A stretch of DNA of 64,000 nt from Lactifluus volemus (lineage: Eukaryota > Basidiomycota > Agaricomycetes > Russulales > Russulaceae), in assembly GCA_022376515.1 (NCBI GenBank), contig WTXI01000005.1, positions 558,001-622,000 on the forward strand. The letters are read 5' to 3'. Below, piece by piece: positions 10,602 through 22,459 of this stretch. The translations under genes were made by a program, and so were the position numbers. The stretch's first letter is position 1. Every line of letters starts with the position of its first letter. Below the pieces are notes generated by a model. It worked only from the letters and a program-made list of their open reading frames with translations. It was not told the DNA's origin and did no database searches.

Positions 10602-11709
10602 CTAACCCCATATGAACTTGGTCAGCGTATCGAAGTGCTCATCTCCTTTGCTAAGCTTTTCTACGGCAAGGTCCTCTCGCATGTGCGCCTCATCCGTAGT
10701 TCCGGAGAGCGGCGTGATGCCCAACGATTGAGCGAAGCGGTACACTGCCTGTGGTGGCGTGCAACCATTCACCTTGGCAATGACATCCGTGGCCGAATGT
10801 GCGAGCAAACTCGGCGAGCCCGTCAACGTCCAGAACGATCTGCAGTGCAAACAGTCAAAAAAATCTTTCGATAACCAAAAAAAACGCGACCACACTCACT
10901 GATACTGAGCGCCATGGGTGCGGCACCATTCCACAGTTCTGCGGTCCCAGCCGTTCCGCTCGTACCAGCGATTCTGCACGACCTCCACTCCACGGCCGCT
11001 GTCTTTCCCCAGGCGAGAGAGTATGGTCGGGTCATATGTATTGCTGAGACCGATCGCGCGCACGCGGCCTTCGTCCTGGAAACTAACAAGCACGCGCCAG
11101 GCTTTCAACGTTTCCGGATAGGTCTCCAATGGCGAGTGCAGGATATACGAGTCGATATATGTTGTACGCAGATGTCGTAAGGAGGTCGCAAGGGAGCTCC
11201 TAATTTGTTCTTCGACCGTACTTGAAGGGTCATAAGGCAAGGGCTGAGACACGTCTTGCCCACCGACCGGAGTGAACCTATAGTAGTCGTATCAACGGCA
11301 ATGTGATGCTTGCTTTTTACGTTTTAGCTCACTTTGTTTGAAGGTACAGGTCCTCGCGCTTGTATCCATGCTCTCCGTACAAAATCTGAAGGGCCTCTCC
11401 AACGAGGTCCTCTCTGTCGATAAACGCTCGTTGATAGAGCTCTCTCTCTCTCGCAAGTTCGATGTAGTATGACTTACCGGTAGTGTTTAGGCTGGCAAGC
11501 TGAGCATCATATGCGGTTCAGTTGCGGAAATGAGATTGATACAAACTATGAAACGAACCAGTGTCGATCGCTCTGAAGCCGGCTAGGACGGCGCTTAAAA
11601 CGAGAGCGCTGGTTCGTTCTTTCTTCCTGCGAATTGTTGGATTATGCAGAATGCAGATATATAATATAATTCAATACCATGCCGTTCCATAGATAATCTT
11701 TGCATTCAT
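10602..11709 (-). CDS. Aldo/keto reductase
   Basis: NAD(P)H-dependent carbonyl reductase of the AKR superfamily. ATG at 11709 starts MNAKIIYGTAW; introns then link to KKERTSALVLSAVLAGFRAI, DTACQPKHYR, EDLVGEALQILYGEHGYKRE and DLYLQTKFTPVGGQDVSQPL. The AKR tetrad is present in the expected order: Asp32 (IDTA), Tyr40 (KHYR), Lys68 (QTKF) and His115 (YILHSPL). Downstream are GRVRAIGLSNTYD and LGITPLSGTTDEAHMREDLA, the cofactor-binding C-terminal region, ending FIWG. The exon set reads through without a shift: introns at about 11627-11677 (GTATTG..GCAG), 11527-11568, 11414-11481, 11275-11330 and about 10870-10895. The substrate cannot be told from sequence. The first exon is very short, which automated prediction may miss. 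Confidence 0.85.
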
Positions 11710-12071
11710 AGTCGCTTTGATTGAGTGGTCTCTGAGTTACTTAAATCCAGTTCGCTGACATCATAGCTGATGCAAGTGGAGATACTCTCGATTCAGGCAT
11801 CCTTTACACCACACATGACAATCTACAGTAGTGGATAGATGGCCACAACATTACTGGCTCCCTCCAGCCCAAGTACGGTCGGGCAGACAGGAAGTCCTGA
11901 CAACGGCTTCCACAGAAGACGTTACATGACAAGGCTCAGGTGATTACTTGTTGTTCGAACGATTTGAGCGTCAGGACTGCTGCCATGCCCATGGGTTCTC
12001 TCGGGCGCTGACCACGGATAGCAAAGCGCATACAGTGACGAGCGAACCTTCTTTCGCAAAGCGGCGGGTGT
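11710..12071. other. Intergenic, no gene recognised
   Basis: Upstream of the aldo/keto reductase and downstream of the zinc-knuckle gene, both on the minus strand. No supported reading frame. Confidence 0.4.
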
Positions 12072-13271
12072 TCAGAAGTGCACCACTTTTTTGGGCTTGA
12101 CAACAGGAGCCTTTCCAAACGCCTTGACGACCCCAGTAAGAGCACCTGCCCGTACCTTTGCCTCCTTCCGCACTCTCTCCTCACCCAACTCGTCTCTGTC
12201 CATTTCTGCATTTTTTCGTCGAATCGTGTGAAAGTCGTCCTCGTCAGCGCCTGCGCCGAGACCGGTGCCCAATAAACTCGTAACGACTCTCTCCTCTGCA
12301 GATTATGAGATATTCATCATTAGATAAAAATTGAGAGAGGACGTCGTCGCACGAGGCTCGTAGGATACCGCGGGGAGAGGAAGGGCACTGACCTATTTTG
12401 CGAAGCGTGCAGTTCTTTGCGAGATGCGTCGTTTCTCCGCATAGTTTGCACGAGCCCCCGTTCGGGTACACCCCCTTGCCTTCGTTCTTCGGACACGAAC
12501 TTGCGAGGTGGCCACGCCCAGTGCACACGAAACACGACGCGAACGGCAAGGGATTGTCCGGCCGCGCCGGCTCGCGACACCGCGCAAGGTTGTGTTTTCG
12601 GGAGCCACACCTGGTCATCAGCCTTAAAACGATGAGCGCGAGGGGGAAACGATGGGGCGCGCACCGGTAGCAGATACCGACGACAGTTTTGGTTTTCATC
12701 GCTCTGTCGGAGGACTCGTTCGCCACATCAGGTCGTAGAGATGGACAATCCTTGGCCGAGTGCCCAATTTCACGACATGCGAAACATGTCTTGTTCGCGC
12801 TTCGTTCCGCTATGCGTTTCAATCGTCGTGCCTCGGATGATGCAGCAACTTTGTCCGCAACGGCTGCAGCAGTGACGTGAGCAATATGGCTCCGAGTTTT
12901 CCAAGGGGTCTTTGCGTTGTTAAAAAAAAATGTCACGCACATTTAGCTCGCTTGGCCTTTTCCTTGGCCTTTAGCTTAGCTAGTGCCTTCTTCGTCTTTT
13001 CGCTCTTTACTACCGACTTCTTCTTCTCGCCATCACTTGTAGCGATTGCAGGCGTAGATCCTGCCACATCGGAGTTGCCGTCGCTCATTCTGCGTCTTTT
13101 CCGCCTGTTGGACTCTGCTGGTCTGTCAAAGCTGCCATCGTGCTGTATGTCCGAGGTGTCTAGCACGGGAGTTGACGCAGAAATTGTCGTGGAGACCTGA
13201 TGATCATTCTTTGGGTCAAAAGTTGCCTGAATGTATGTTCTTTTCCGACCAATGTTTGTGTAGCGCGTCAT
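12072..13271 (-). CDS. CCHC zinc-knuckle protein, ZCCHC9-like
   Basis: ATG at 13271 (MTRYTNIGRKRTYIQATF). The N-terminus is basic and Lys/Ala-rich with a likely nuclear signal (ESNRRKRRRMSDG, KTKKALAKLKAKEKAKRAK). An intron (GTGCGT to GCTGCAG, about 12858-12936) leads to RRLKRIAERSANK. Four C-x2-C-x4-H-x4-C knuckles follow: CFACREIGHSAKDC, CYRC-GSRKHNLARC (across an intron), CFVCTGRGHLASSC and CKLCGETTHLAKNC, with YPNGGSCKLCG between the last two. This order, spacing and the YP.GGSC block match ZCCHC9 and its fungal homologues, nuclear or nucleolar RNA-binding proteins thought to act in ribosome biogenesis. The C-terminal exon (GTGLGAGADEDDFHTIRRK, KPKKVVHF) is the usual short charged tail. 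No frame problem seen. Confidence 0.85.
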
Positions 13272-13447
13272 TGTGCGATTGTAAGTGATACAGCGCCGGC
13301 CAATTGCGGGCCGACGTTATACGCCATCGTGACAGAGACACCAACAGGCCCCAAAGTATATGAGCTCTGTTTTGTCGGGCTCATATACTTTGCCAAACTA
13401 CGCTCTGCTGTACAGCTGATCGCCCCCTCCACACCTGCAGCCCCTTT

Positions 13448-14050
13448 AATTTTATTTTTTTATATCTGCATTTGTATACCGCAACATGTGACTATGACAA
13501 AGATGCGGACCCCGAACTACGGGATTGGTACATGGTGATGGTATGGAAGACAGGAGAGTAGCAGTAAAACTAGACAGAAGCGTGGCGTTAGGCAGCCGTT
13601 AGTATCTCACGCCATGCTTCCATTTAGTTTTACTGCTGTTGAAATATGAGCCCAGAGGCAAAAGCCTTATATTACAATGTACAGAAGGTACAGTACTTAT
13701 ATCCCCCCAAGGGGGATTGGACATGTATATATGTGTATGTACATGTATAAAGCCTTCTAGATGGTTCAAGAAAGGGCTCTCAGTAGTAAATGGTATGCTA
13801 AAGGGGGGCAGAAGAGCACCCATAAGTAGCGGAAAGTGTGCTGTAAAGTGCTATATTAAATAGCCAAATCTGGAGTCATTTACCTCGGCCGAAATTCCCG
13901 TCTCGCTCGGAGTGATTTCCAACAACTGCTACTCTCCTTTCTTCCTTACCACCACACCGCTGTAACTTACCAATCCCATAGTTTGGGGTCCCCGACTTCA
14001 TCATAGTCACATGTTGTGGTATACAAATACAGATTTTTTTAAAAAAAAAA
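13448..14050. repeat. Foldback (inverted-repeat) element, about 0.6 kb
   Basis: Two long inverted arms: left about 13448-13567, right about 13928-14050. Matching blocks include ATTTGTATACC, CAACATGTGACTATGA, GGGATTGGTA and GGAGAGTAGCAG on the left against their complements on the right, in the same order, about 80-85% identical by eye. The outer ends are T/A-rich. Inside lies a second hairpin (13562-13640: AGCAGTAAAACTA..GCGTGGCG against CGCCATGC..TAGTTTTACTGCT). No coding capacity. The structure is that of a MITE or foldback transposon. It lies between ZCCHC9-like (start 13271) and the PCD gene (stop 14216). No target duplication was identified because the ends are low complexity. Confidence 0.75.
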
Positions 14051-14215
14051 GGGAGTACTCACCTGGGTGTCCTTGGGCTTAGCAACCTCTGTAGTGCTGT
14101 ACGTAGAGCTCTAATTACTAGCTTTAAAGAGAACACAATGATAGACAGAAGAAGTTCGAGTCGTAAATCGGCAACGCATACCACCATACTCTAGGTAGCT
14201 TTTAAACGTTGGTGT

Positions 14216-14967
14216 TCAATTATAACCATCTAGCTCCTCCACTGTTGTTGGTCGGTCGGTCTCCGGGCGCAGCCGTGGACGATACTCCGTCCCGCTCACA
14301 GCCAGCGCATTCTCGAACAGACTCTCGAGAGCGTAGGCCAGGCGAATATCGCGCGCGGTCACACCTTGGATTTTGGTACCGTCGTCCTCATTCGGCTTCC
14401 GAGCAACGTGCGTCCATGTGTTAACGAGCACAGCCTGTTGGTCCTGGTCCTCAAACACCTTTGTCTGCGCATGGTGCTTTTTTTTTAAAAAACAAAGGTC
14501 GTGGAAGAGGTCAGTTTGCAATTTTTTTTGGGTCTTTCGTGAATACGAAGGCAGACCTTTTTCTTTGCCTCGTACTCCTTCAGTTTCGTCAAGAATGTTT
14601 CCATTGCTTCTGCGCTCGTAAAATCAAACCGCTTTCGCAACACAGCGATACCATTTCCGTTGGGCAAGATTGGAGCGAGTCCCCATCCCCGCACATACAA
14701 AGGTTGCACGTATCGTTCGATGTCGCGCGTAGTGACGGTCGGAGGTGTCCCTTTAGGTCGTGGGGGAAGGTTGGGAAGGGGAGAAATGGATAGTAGCTTT
14801 TCCTTTGATGCACTGGGGACGTCCTCGATAGGTTTTGTAGCTGTCGATAATAAACGAGTGGATACCCGTTGGAGTCGAGAGATAGCTTTTGGGAGGCGGG
14901 TGGCAGAGCTAGCTAGGAGGCGAGAATGGCGAACAGTATGAAGGGCTTCTCTGAACGCGGATTTCAT
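14216..14967 (-). CDS. Pterin-4a-carbinolamine dehydratase-like, mitochondrial
   Basis: Two exons, joined across a GTCTGC..AAAAAG intron (about 14475-14557). Exon 1 has a basic presequence rich in Arg, Ser and Leu (LHTVRHSRLLASSATRLPKA, RLQRVSTRLLSTA), then IERYVQPLYVRGWGLAPI and RKRFDFTSAEAMETFLTKLK. Exon 2 starts with HHAQTKVFED, then AVLVNTWTH and GVTARDIRLAYALESLFEN. The R.F.F..A..F / HH / V.V.l.TH / GvT..D...A pattern is the PCD/DCoH fold. The enzyme recycles pterin cofactors; the mitochondrial form's role in fungi is less clear. The start is chosen at MKSAFREAL (14967) because the presequence follows directly; ATG at 15054 is in frame and possible. The C-terminal tail beyond the domain is about 25 residues. 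Confidence 0.78.
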
Positions 14968-15127
14968 TTCTGCGGATTCAAGTTCGGCCGCCCTTAGGTG
15001 GTGATAATTACATGTCTTGAGTTGCTTGACTGAGGATGTGAGAATTCTCGGCATCAAGCGAGCGATTCAAATCAGTCTATGCTCGCGCTACGCAGATTCT
15101 ACACAACACTATTATATGACAGCAATT

Positions 15128-16457
15128 TTAGTACGTTACGAACGATTCAAGCCAGGAAGGTCGGCAAGCCGTTTTCTCCAAGCAGCCCTCCTTTGCGCTT
15201 AGTTTTCGTGGTCCATCTCCGACACAGGTGTGGATGAATCCTTTCACGCTCGCCACAGGGAACGGCTTTGCCACTTTTTCATTAAAGCCAGAAGGTAGCC
15301 TACCCTCATTATCCACGTCCAGGGCAAACGGATCCGGGAACGGCACCGCCTGGGGGAAGTATCGCAGTAAAAGCTCAACTATCTCCTTGATGTTCTCCTT
15401 TGGAGCATAAATGACGGCGTTCGGGCCAGCATCAAAAGTGTAGGCGGCCTTGATGGTACCCGCAGCACGGTTGTACTCTGTTATGACCGCGATGATAGCG
15501 CGCGAGACATCGTTAAGGTAGAATATGGGCGGATCGGTGTCTAACGCAACGGCGTGGAACTGGTTCGAATCCTGCATCGTGATGCGCGCAAAGGCTGGGA
15601 AATCACGTTGTAAGATAGCCTCCTTGATTGCGGCCATGCGGGCAGGAACGACATGGGCGATGCGGTGCTGAAGCAGCGGAGATGTTTCGACGGTGCGCTG
15701 CATGCCCGAGGTGGAGGATGTACCCTTCTTGTCGTCCGAGACGACGCAAATGAGCGCGTGGATATCTGGCCAGTGCTCGCGGGGAGCAACCTCGACGGCA
15801 ATGGAATCCAAGCCATCAGGTGCAGAACCCATCTCCCATGCGACAAAGCCACCGAAGAGGGAGCGGCATGCAGAGCCAGAGCCTTGACGGGCGATCAGGG
15901 AAAGCTCGGAAGCGGATGCGGGGAGGTCGTAGAGGGACGCAAGGGAAGCGACAAGGGCTGCAAAGCCCGAGGCGGATGATGCAGACCGGCAGCCGTGGGG
16001 AAATTGTTACGGGAAGCGATATACACTGGGAATGTAGATAACTAGAGGGCGGAAGCGAGAGAGATCGGATGAGAAGGAGCTGTAGGGAAGCGAAAAGGAA
16101 GTTATGCGGATACCTTGGGTGCATGAGGGTCTCGCGCCTCGACAGCCGCACGGAGGCGCTTCATCTCTGAAATACAGGTTGAAAGGCGTCCACCAGCCTC
16201 GATGGATTCCTCTTTGCCATTAAGCCATAATCTGTCCTTATCGAAAGAAGAGTCTGCACGGGAAGTAGTAGTTGATCGAAGATGGTCCTGATCAAGGGTG
16301 ACGGAGAGTGAGGAGTTTGTCGGAAGAATGAGCTTGGTATCACGCTTTCCCCAGTATCTGGATAGTTTGAGGGGTAGATTATCGAAGAGAGAGAAAATTC
16401 TCACTTTATGCAAGCGATGTTAACGGGGGCGGATACTGTAGCCTGATATAGGGACAT
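15128..16457 (-). CDS. ERG19: Diphosphomevalonate decarboxylase
   Basis: Converts mevalonate diphosphate to isopentenyl diphosphate with ATP, in sterol and isoprenoid synthesis. ATG at 16457 starts MSLYQATVSAPVNIACIK, an intron leads to YWGKRDTKLILPTNSSLSVT, then DKDRLWLNGKEES and EARDPHAPK. The next intron (GTATCC..CCCAG, about 16040-16110) joins VYIASRNNFPTAAGL. Later blocks: GSGSACRSLFGGFVAWEMG, HALICVVSDDKKGTSSTSGM, YTFDAGPNAVIY. These are the GHMP-kinase-fold motifs of MVD. The C-terminus ends SWLESFVTY. The PTAAGL-ASSASG ATP loop is interrupted: one G/C base is missing between 15982 and 15983 relative to the reading frame on both sides, with no splice site to explain it. Taken literally the gene is broken in its nucleotide-binding loop. 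Head to head with CCR4. Confidence 0.9.
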
Positions 16458-16802
16458 TGTAGTGGTTAGAGAAGGAATGATGGGTAGGTGTGAGAGAGAG
16501 GGAGTACTTATAAAGTAGCGAATATCCCGGTCAGTAAAGTAATGAGAAGAATCTATGACCGAATGATGACTAAGCTCGTCTATCGTAGTCACGTTGTGTG
16601 ACAGTCAGTGAAACCTTGTCGTCTAGTCTCAGTCGCTGCTGTACGGAATAACATCTTCACCTGTCAGTTCTACTCAATCCTCTTTCTATTCTCGGTCAGT
16701 TTCTTTTATTTTCTCACTCTGTTTCAACCTCATTTCTCTTATTTCTTTCATAGTTGCAATTCCGTCGTTCATCTCCAGTTCATCTGGCCACCCCCCAATG
16801 CA
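16458..16802. promoter_or_regulatory. Bidirectional promoter, ERG19 / CCR4
   Basis: 345 bp between two divergent ATGs. It contains pyrimidine-rich runs on the CCR4 side (16670-16740, CTTTCTATTCTC, TTTTATTTTCTC) typical of fungal core promoters upstream of starts. No sterol-response element was identified with confidence. Confidence 0.4.
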
Positions 16803-19146
16803 ATGTACTATCCTCAGCAGTCCCCGGGCATCGCCCATAAACTTTCCTCAACTCATCCCGATCCATCACCCTGGGCTCGTCCGACACACCCTTACGGACC
16901 ACCCCCTCCTTCCCCCGGTTATCCCCTCTACACAAACGGCAACATACCTCACCACATTCAGTCTCTTCACCATCACCAAAACTCCATCTCACACTACCCC
17001 TCTCCACCCTCCAACGGAGGCGTCTCCGTCAATGTTCTCGGTCAACCCCTTGCTGTTGGACATGCTTCACCAGGCAGTTCCTCTAGCCAAGTCATCACCC
17101 CTCATTGGCAGCAGCAGTTACTCAAGTGCGAGGTGCGTCCTTGTCTCTCGTCCTAGTCTCCCCTTACGAATCAAATTTCCTTCTTTCTTCTTTCACCCAG
17201 ATGATTCGTGCCTCTCGCTCACCTCATCACCGTGCGCGTGCTAGCGCTATGGCTTCTCGCACCGTCACAAAGTCCGCAATCCCCATCACGAATCCCAACA
17301 AACCTCCACCCGAGACAATCATTAAAGAATCTGACAGCGTAGAGAATGGCATCAGCTCAAGCACAAGCGGAGAACCCTCTACAAACGGTGCTATTTCCAG
17401 TGTTAACCATCCCTCATCAACAGTCGCACCCGTCGCGGAGGCCCCCCGTCCAACTGCCGCCAAACCGCCTGAAAACAGTTGGAGCTCGCTCGACATGGGT
17501 GGCGTACAAATAAAAAACCTCCCTCCCACATCTGGCCTCTTCACCTTCACCTTCCTCATCAATCTCTACCTCAATCACAACGCACTCTCATCCATTCCCC
17601 CGGAGATTTCCAGGTTACGGCATCTCGAACTTCTCGACCTCTCCGGGAACAACCTTCAAACGTTGCCTTCAGAGATGGGCATGCTCACCAAGCTCAAGGA
17701 ACTTTATCTCTTTGATAACCACATCGCTATCATCCCACCCGAACTTGGTACCTTGCACCAGCTACAGACCCTTGGCATCGAGGGAAATCCGCTTGAGCCT
17801 TCCCTAAAGGCCATTGTGCAGAAGGAAGGTACACCTGCCCTCATCTCCTTTTTGCGTGACTCGTGCCCAATTCCCGCGCCACCACCATCCCGCTCTCTGC
17901 GTGACCTTCTAGCGCCAGGAGAACGTGAAGCACTCCATGAAGACCCGAACGTTGAAGTGTTCAGCGTTCTATCTTACAATATCCTGTGCGAATTGTACGC
18001 AACAGAAAGATTATACGGATACACACCATCATGGGCACTCGAATGGACCTTCCGTCGTAATCACATCATAACCGAGATCCTCAAGCACCAAGCAGACTTC
18101 ATATGCCTACAAGAAGTACAAACAGCGCAATACGAGGAATTCTTTGTTCCCAAGCTCGGAGCCGCCGGATATGATGGGGTGTATTATCCAAAGTCGCGTT
18201 ACAAGACAATGAATGAGGCGGATCGCAGGCTGGTTGATGGATGCGCAGTTTTTTTCAACAACTCAAAGTACGCTACCCTACTCGGCCTTCCCGCGTAGTG
18301 CCCTGACAGATATAATAGATACCAGCTGGTGGAGCAACACCCCCTCGAATTTAGCACCGTGGCCATGCAGCGGCCTGATTTCAAAAAGACAGACGACATG
18401 TTCAATCGCGTGCTGATTCGAAGCGACATTGCTATTATCTGCCTCTTTGAGAACATCGAAACCGGTACGCGACACCTCATCGCAAACGCGCATATCTGCT
18501 GGGATCCCAAATATAGCGACGTCAAGTTGGTGCAGTCTGCCCTACTCGTAGATGAAGTAGAGAAAGTCGCGAATAGCTTTGCCAAGTATCCGCCCCGTCC
18601 GCCGTCTGAGAGTTCGCCTGTGAAGCCTCCACCGACGTACTCGGACGGGACGAAGATTCCGATAATTATTAGCGGAGACTACAATTCAGTCCCCGGAAGC
18701 GGCGTATACGATTTTCTCGCGAATGGGATCCTTCCAGGGGACCACCCGGACTTCATGTCGCACTCGTATGGCAGATACACAAGCGACGGTTTGCGGCATC
18801 GACTGGGGTTGAAGAGTGCGTATGCGGGCATCGGCGAGCTCCCCTTCACGAATTACACGCCAAGCTTCCGCGGCGCGATCGACTACCTGTGGTATTCGAC
18901 AGCGACGTTGTCCGTTAATGCGGTACTGAGTGAGGTGGACCGTGGGTATTTGGAAAAGGTGGTTGGGTTCCCAGATGCTCACAATCCTTCGGAGTATGTC
19001 CCTCTTCTCTTTCCACAGAATTCTGGACTGTGTTGACGACCGAGTTTTACAGTCACATCACCATCCTTGCTGAGTTTCGCGTAAAGCCACCACGCGATAC
19101 GCAAGCACGACCGCCGCCGGTTTTTCCGAACCCGTCGCACGCATGA
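16803..19146 (+). CDS. CCR4: CCR4-type poly(A) deadenylase
   Basis: Catalytic subunit of the CCR4-NOT mRNA deadenylase. ATG at 16803 starts a Pro/His/Ser-rich N-terminus (MYYPQQSPGIAHKL). An intron (GTGCGT..CCCAG, about 17132-17200) joins LLKCE to MIRASRSPHHRARASA. A leucine-rich-repeat block follows (LINLYLNHNALSSIPPEI, LELLDLSGNNLQTLP, LKELYLFDNHIAIIPPEL, LQTLGIEGNPLEP), the NOT1-docking module. The endonuclease-exonuclease-phosphatase domain has SVLSYNILCELYAT, ICLQEVQ (catalytic Glu), IIISGDYNSVPGS (Asp and Asn) and, after the last intron, PSDHITILAEFRVK (catalytic Asp-His). Further introns: GTACGC..ATAG (about 18267-18320) and GTATGT..TTACAG (about 18995-19052). The true stop is TGA at 19144-19146; reading through the last intron would lose the catalytic Asp-His. 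No frame problem seen. Confidence 0.92.
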
Positions 19147-19534
19147 TCTACCTTCACACTTACCACCTTTTCAACGCACATTCATTATCACACGTTCTCC
19201 GTTGTACATAATTACCCACCTCTTAGGCCGGTTCGTGACCCTTTCGTGCCATACATTCACCGCCTATCGCTGCTCGCTCTTTTCTGTTTTTATCATTTCT
19301 GTCTTTTCTTGTGTTGCGTGTTCCGTCAGACCTGTAGCATGAGCGTGTATGGCCCTCGGTTGAAGCAATGTTCTGTTTAAATTAACCAATTCTGCCTGTC
19401 CCGAGGGAGTCACTCGACTGAGGCCAAGCGCCCTATACGCATCCCGGGTCCGCTTTTGGCTGCGCTGAGCCAATGCATTGTTAAACGCCACATCTTATGT
19501 TTATTCTTCAATAACGACTAACTTACGCACAATC
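19147..19534. other. Intergenic, no gene recognised
   Basis: 3' flank of CCR4 and 5' flank of the muskelin-like gene, same strand. No reading frame with protein features. Confidence 0.4.
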
Positions 19535-22459
19535 ATGAATACATATCCCTCTCAGCCCACACGTCTATCTTACTCCATTGCCGGTTGCTCCGAACATAGC
19601 AATCGCTATGTCGCAGAGAATATCATGGTCGACGCACCTACAGACGCAAACAGTAGGTGGAGTGGACTACACGAAGACCCAACCATCAAACAGTGGATTC
19701 TTTTACGGCTCGACACACTTAGCGTTATTGGTGAGTTCCTTGGTTGACCCAGTTCGGGATCATCGCTCAACTTGGCTAAAGATAGCATCACGTTCGGCAA
19801 GGTGGGTGCTCCATAGTACCTCTATGTGCACCTGTTGATCCCATCCACCCTTTCCGTAGCACTACAAACGTGCGCATCTCGTGCTATTCTCCCATAACTG
19901 ACCCGAATCAGATGTCCAGAGCATCCATGCAATATGAAAGAGTTTCGAGTCTGCGTTGGCATGTCCAAGGATCACATGACGGAAGTCCTCTCTTCACCCT
20001 CAAAGACGACAGTGTCCCGGAGACTTTCTCTTTGCGGCATACGAACAGTGTGGGCGTGCCTTTTCCGAGCCGATACCTGAAAATCATTCCCGTATCGTGC
20101 GTTGATATCCATCCATCTTGCGCGAAAGAGATATCGATGCGCGCATTCCTCGGCTTTTTAGCGCATATAGCCACAGCTTTCACATATCTATCTGGTTCGT
20201 GTCTATTTCTGGGTTCAACGGTGAGAGCTTTGTGCAGGAGGTGAGGCAACAGCACGAAACGGTACGCCGCAGAATGGAAATTCCTCCAGGTAGACTTTTA
20301 ATTGATGATGCACCGCAGCACAAGAAAGCGATGGCCCTCAGACACATCCTCAAACACCTTCGCTCGCACCGCCTCATGGCGCCTTTCAAAGCTCTCTCCG
20401 CGAGCGCGGACGTTCAACTAGAGCACCCTCTCGTCACGCGACTCTACGATAGCATCGTGTCCGATGGCAACTGGCCGAAGCCGAACGTGTTCTCGTACTC
20501 TGCGCAGATGCCGGTCTCTTTGATGCATTCGCGCGTGCGGCACCTGCGCAAGCCGCGTGGACGCGTCTGTGCGGCGGGACGCGGACGGCGACATGCCCAG
20601 ACAACGCGGGGGACACGCGATGTGCATCGACGAAGCCGCGGAGAGGATATACCTCTACGGCGGATGGGACGGCGAGCGTAGTCTGGACGATTTTTGGGTC
20701 TACTCGATCCCGGAGGGCCAATGGCACGTCGTGCCGCGACGCGGCTGCGACGATGCGACGACGATCTGGCCTAGCCGCCGTTCGTGCCACAGGATGACGT
20801 TCGACGCCGCGACGGGGCGCATATATCTGCTGGGCTGCCTTGGGGCCAGCGGCGACGAACCGAGAGAGAACGAGAGTCATCACACGCTCAGCTCGGGCGC
20901 TGGCGCTGGCGAACCGCGAGCAGCGACCACAAACCGCGCGATTTCTACATGTTCCACACGCGCGGTGAGAATGCGGGAACATGGGAGCTTCTCTCTGCCA
21001 ACACGGAGGTACCGAGGGATTTTTTTCTCATTTTATTATAATGGCTCACAAATGCCTGAATGTGTCTCTAGGCCTCCGGCGGGCCTCCTTGGATAGTTGA
21101 CCATCAAATGGCCATGGACTCGACACGCGGACGCCTCTACGTTTGCGGCGGTCGCGTCAACGACTGGACATCCGAGGTGACCAAGTTCTCGGGACTATAT
21201 TGCTACGACACAGCGACGAAAGCGTGGAGTCAATTATCGTGAGATATCACCCTCTTTCTCGTCATCGAGCTTTATGCTCACAGGTCTGCTCAGATCCAAG
21301 AATGGTTCAGCTGTTTCCCGCTCACTCACACGCAGGTTTGGTGTGTGCACCAGTTCTTGAGCAAGCTCTAACGGGGCTGAGATTGTTGCCTAGGTCATTC
21401 CATGATCTTCGAACCGGACGAGAACGCACTTTACATATTTGGTGGTATGGAAGATGGCGAACACCACCTTTCTGACATGCATGTGTTCAACCTCGATACC
21501 AACACCACCACCGAACTCTTCTCGAACTTCACTGCATTTGGTGGCCCGCCCAAAATGTTTGCTCATCGTGCGGTGATCGACCCTAACTTGAAGGAGATCT
21601 ACGTGTAAGGACATCCACATATTTTCTTGACACCTTCGTAAAACGTGACGTATGGCAGATTCTGTGGTCTGAAGCGCACTCGAGCAAGTCCAGTGCCTCA
21701 GCTCGACGGCGAGCACTGGGTGTTCCGCTACTCTTCGAGGCCTGGCATCTGGGTACGCACACGACCGGCATCCTCACAACCCGGCGATGCACCGTCTGCG
21801 CGGTATGCGCATCAAGTCGTATACGACACGCGGACACGCATCGCATACCTGCATGGCGGGAATGCGGGACGCTTGCTCGAGAGTGGCGCCTTAGGCGATA
21901 ATGTACGTGGAAATGATGCTCTGGTGGAGCAGAGGTTGGATGACTTTTGGAGCATGTCACTATCGCGGTGAGCTAACCCATGTCCCGCCTTTGAGCGTCC
22001 TCCTCAAAGTGATTCGAATTTCTTGTAGACCTGGGCGTGAAGAGGTAGTGCGACTGGGAACGTTTCGAATCCGGTGTCAGCAGTACGTGGGCCCCGCGCT
22101 GTCACTTCTTTGAGTCGTCACTGGGTCTCGATTAACGCTACGCGCATAGGTTCCGCGAAGCATGCCTAACACTTCCCGCCGTTCAAGCGCTCCGATTTCT
22201 TCAGGAGGTCGCCGAGGTCGCCGACCACGCCACTGCAGAAGGAGACGTACTGCGCGACTTGCTTGCCCCCCTCCTCGCGCGGCGCGGGGCTTATCCCGAT
22301 GCACCCACACCTTCTCCAGCTGTTGTGACACCAGAAACTTACAAAGCGCGAGGGGAGGTGTTCCAGCAGTTAATGGAGTTTTTCCCTCCCGAGGCAAAGG
22401 AGCCTGCAGCGGACTTGGCGGAGGTGATTGATTGGTATGAGGAAGCTGGAGGGGATTGA
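19535..22459 (+). CDS. Muskelin-like kelch-repeat protein
   Basis: ATG at 19535. The N-terminal discoidin-like domain reads LSYSIAGCSEHSNRYVAENI, MVDAPTDANSRWSG, KQWILLRLDTLSVIG, then across introns EVLSSTLKDDSVPETFSLRH and RYLKIIPVS-AYSHSFHISIWF. A helical LisH/CTLH-like part follows (RHILKHLRSHRLMAPFKALS, LVTRLYDSIVSDGNW). Kelch repeats: RGGHAMCIDEAAERIYLYGG, WDGERSLDDFWVYSIPEGQW, GRLYVCGGRVNDWTSEVTKF, IFGGMEDGEHHLSDMHVFNL, YAHQVVYDTRTRIAYLHGGN. C-terminus: FFPPEAKEPAADLAEV, ending EEAGGD. In animals muskelin is a substrate receptor of the CTLH (GID) ubiquitin ligase, so a ligase role is likely here by family. At least eight introns. Between AAWTRL and GDMPRQRGGH one base is missing (about 20568-20585) with no plausible intron. 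Confidence 0.85.

Noticed and set aside
15558..15572. GGTTCGAATCC string resembling a tRNA T-arm
   Set aside because: It lies inside the ERG19 coding sequence and no acceptor stem or anticodon arm can be paired around it.
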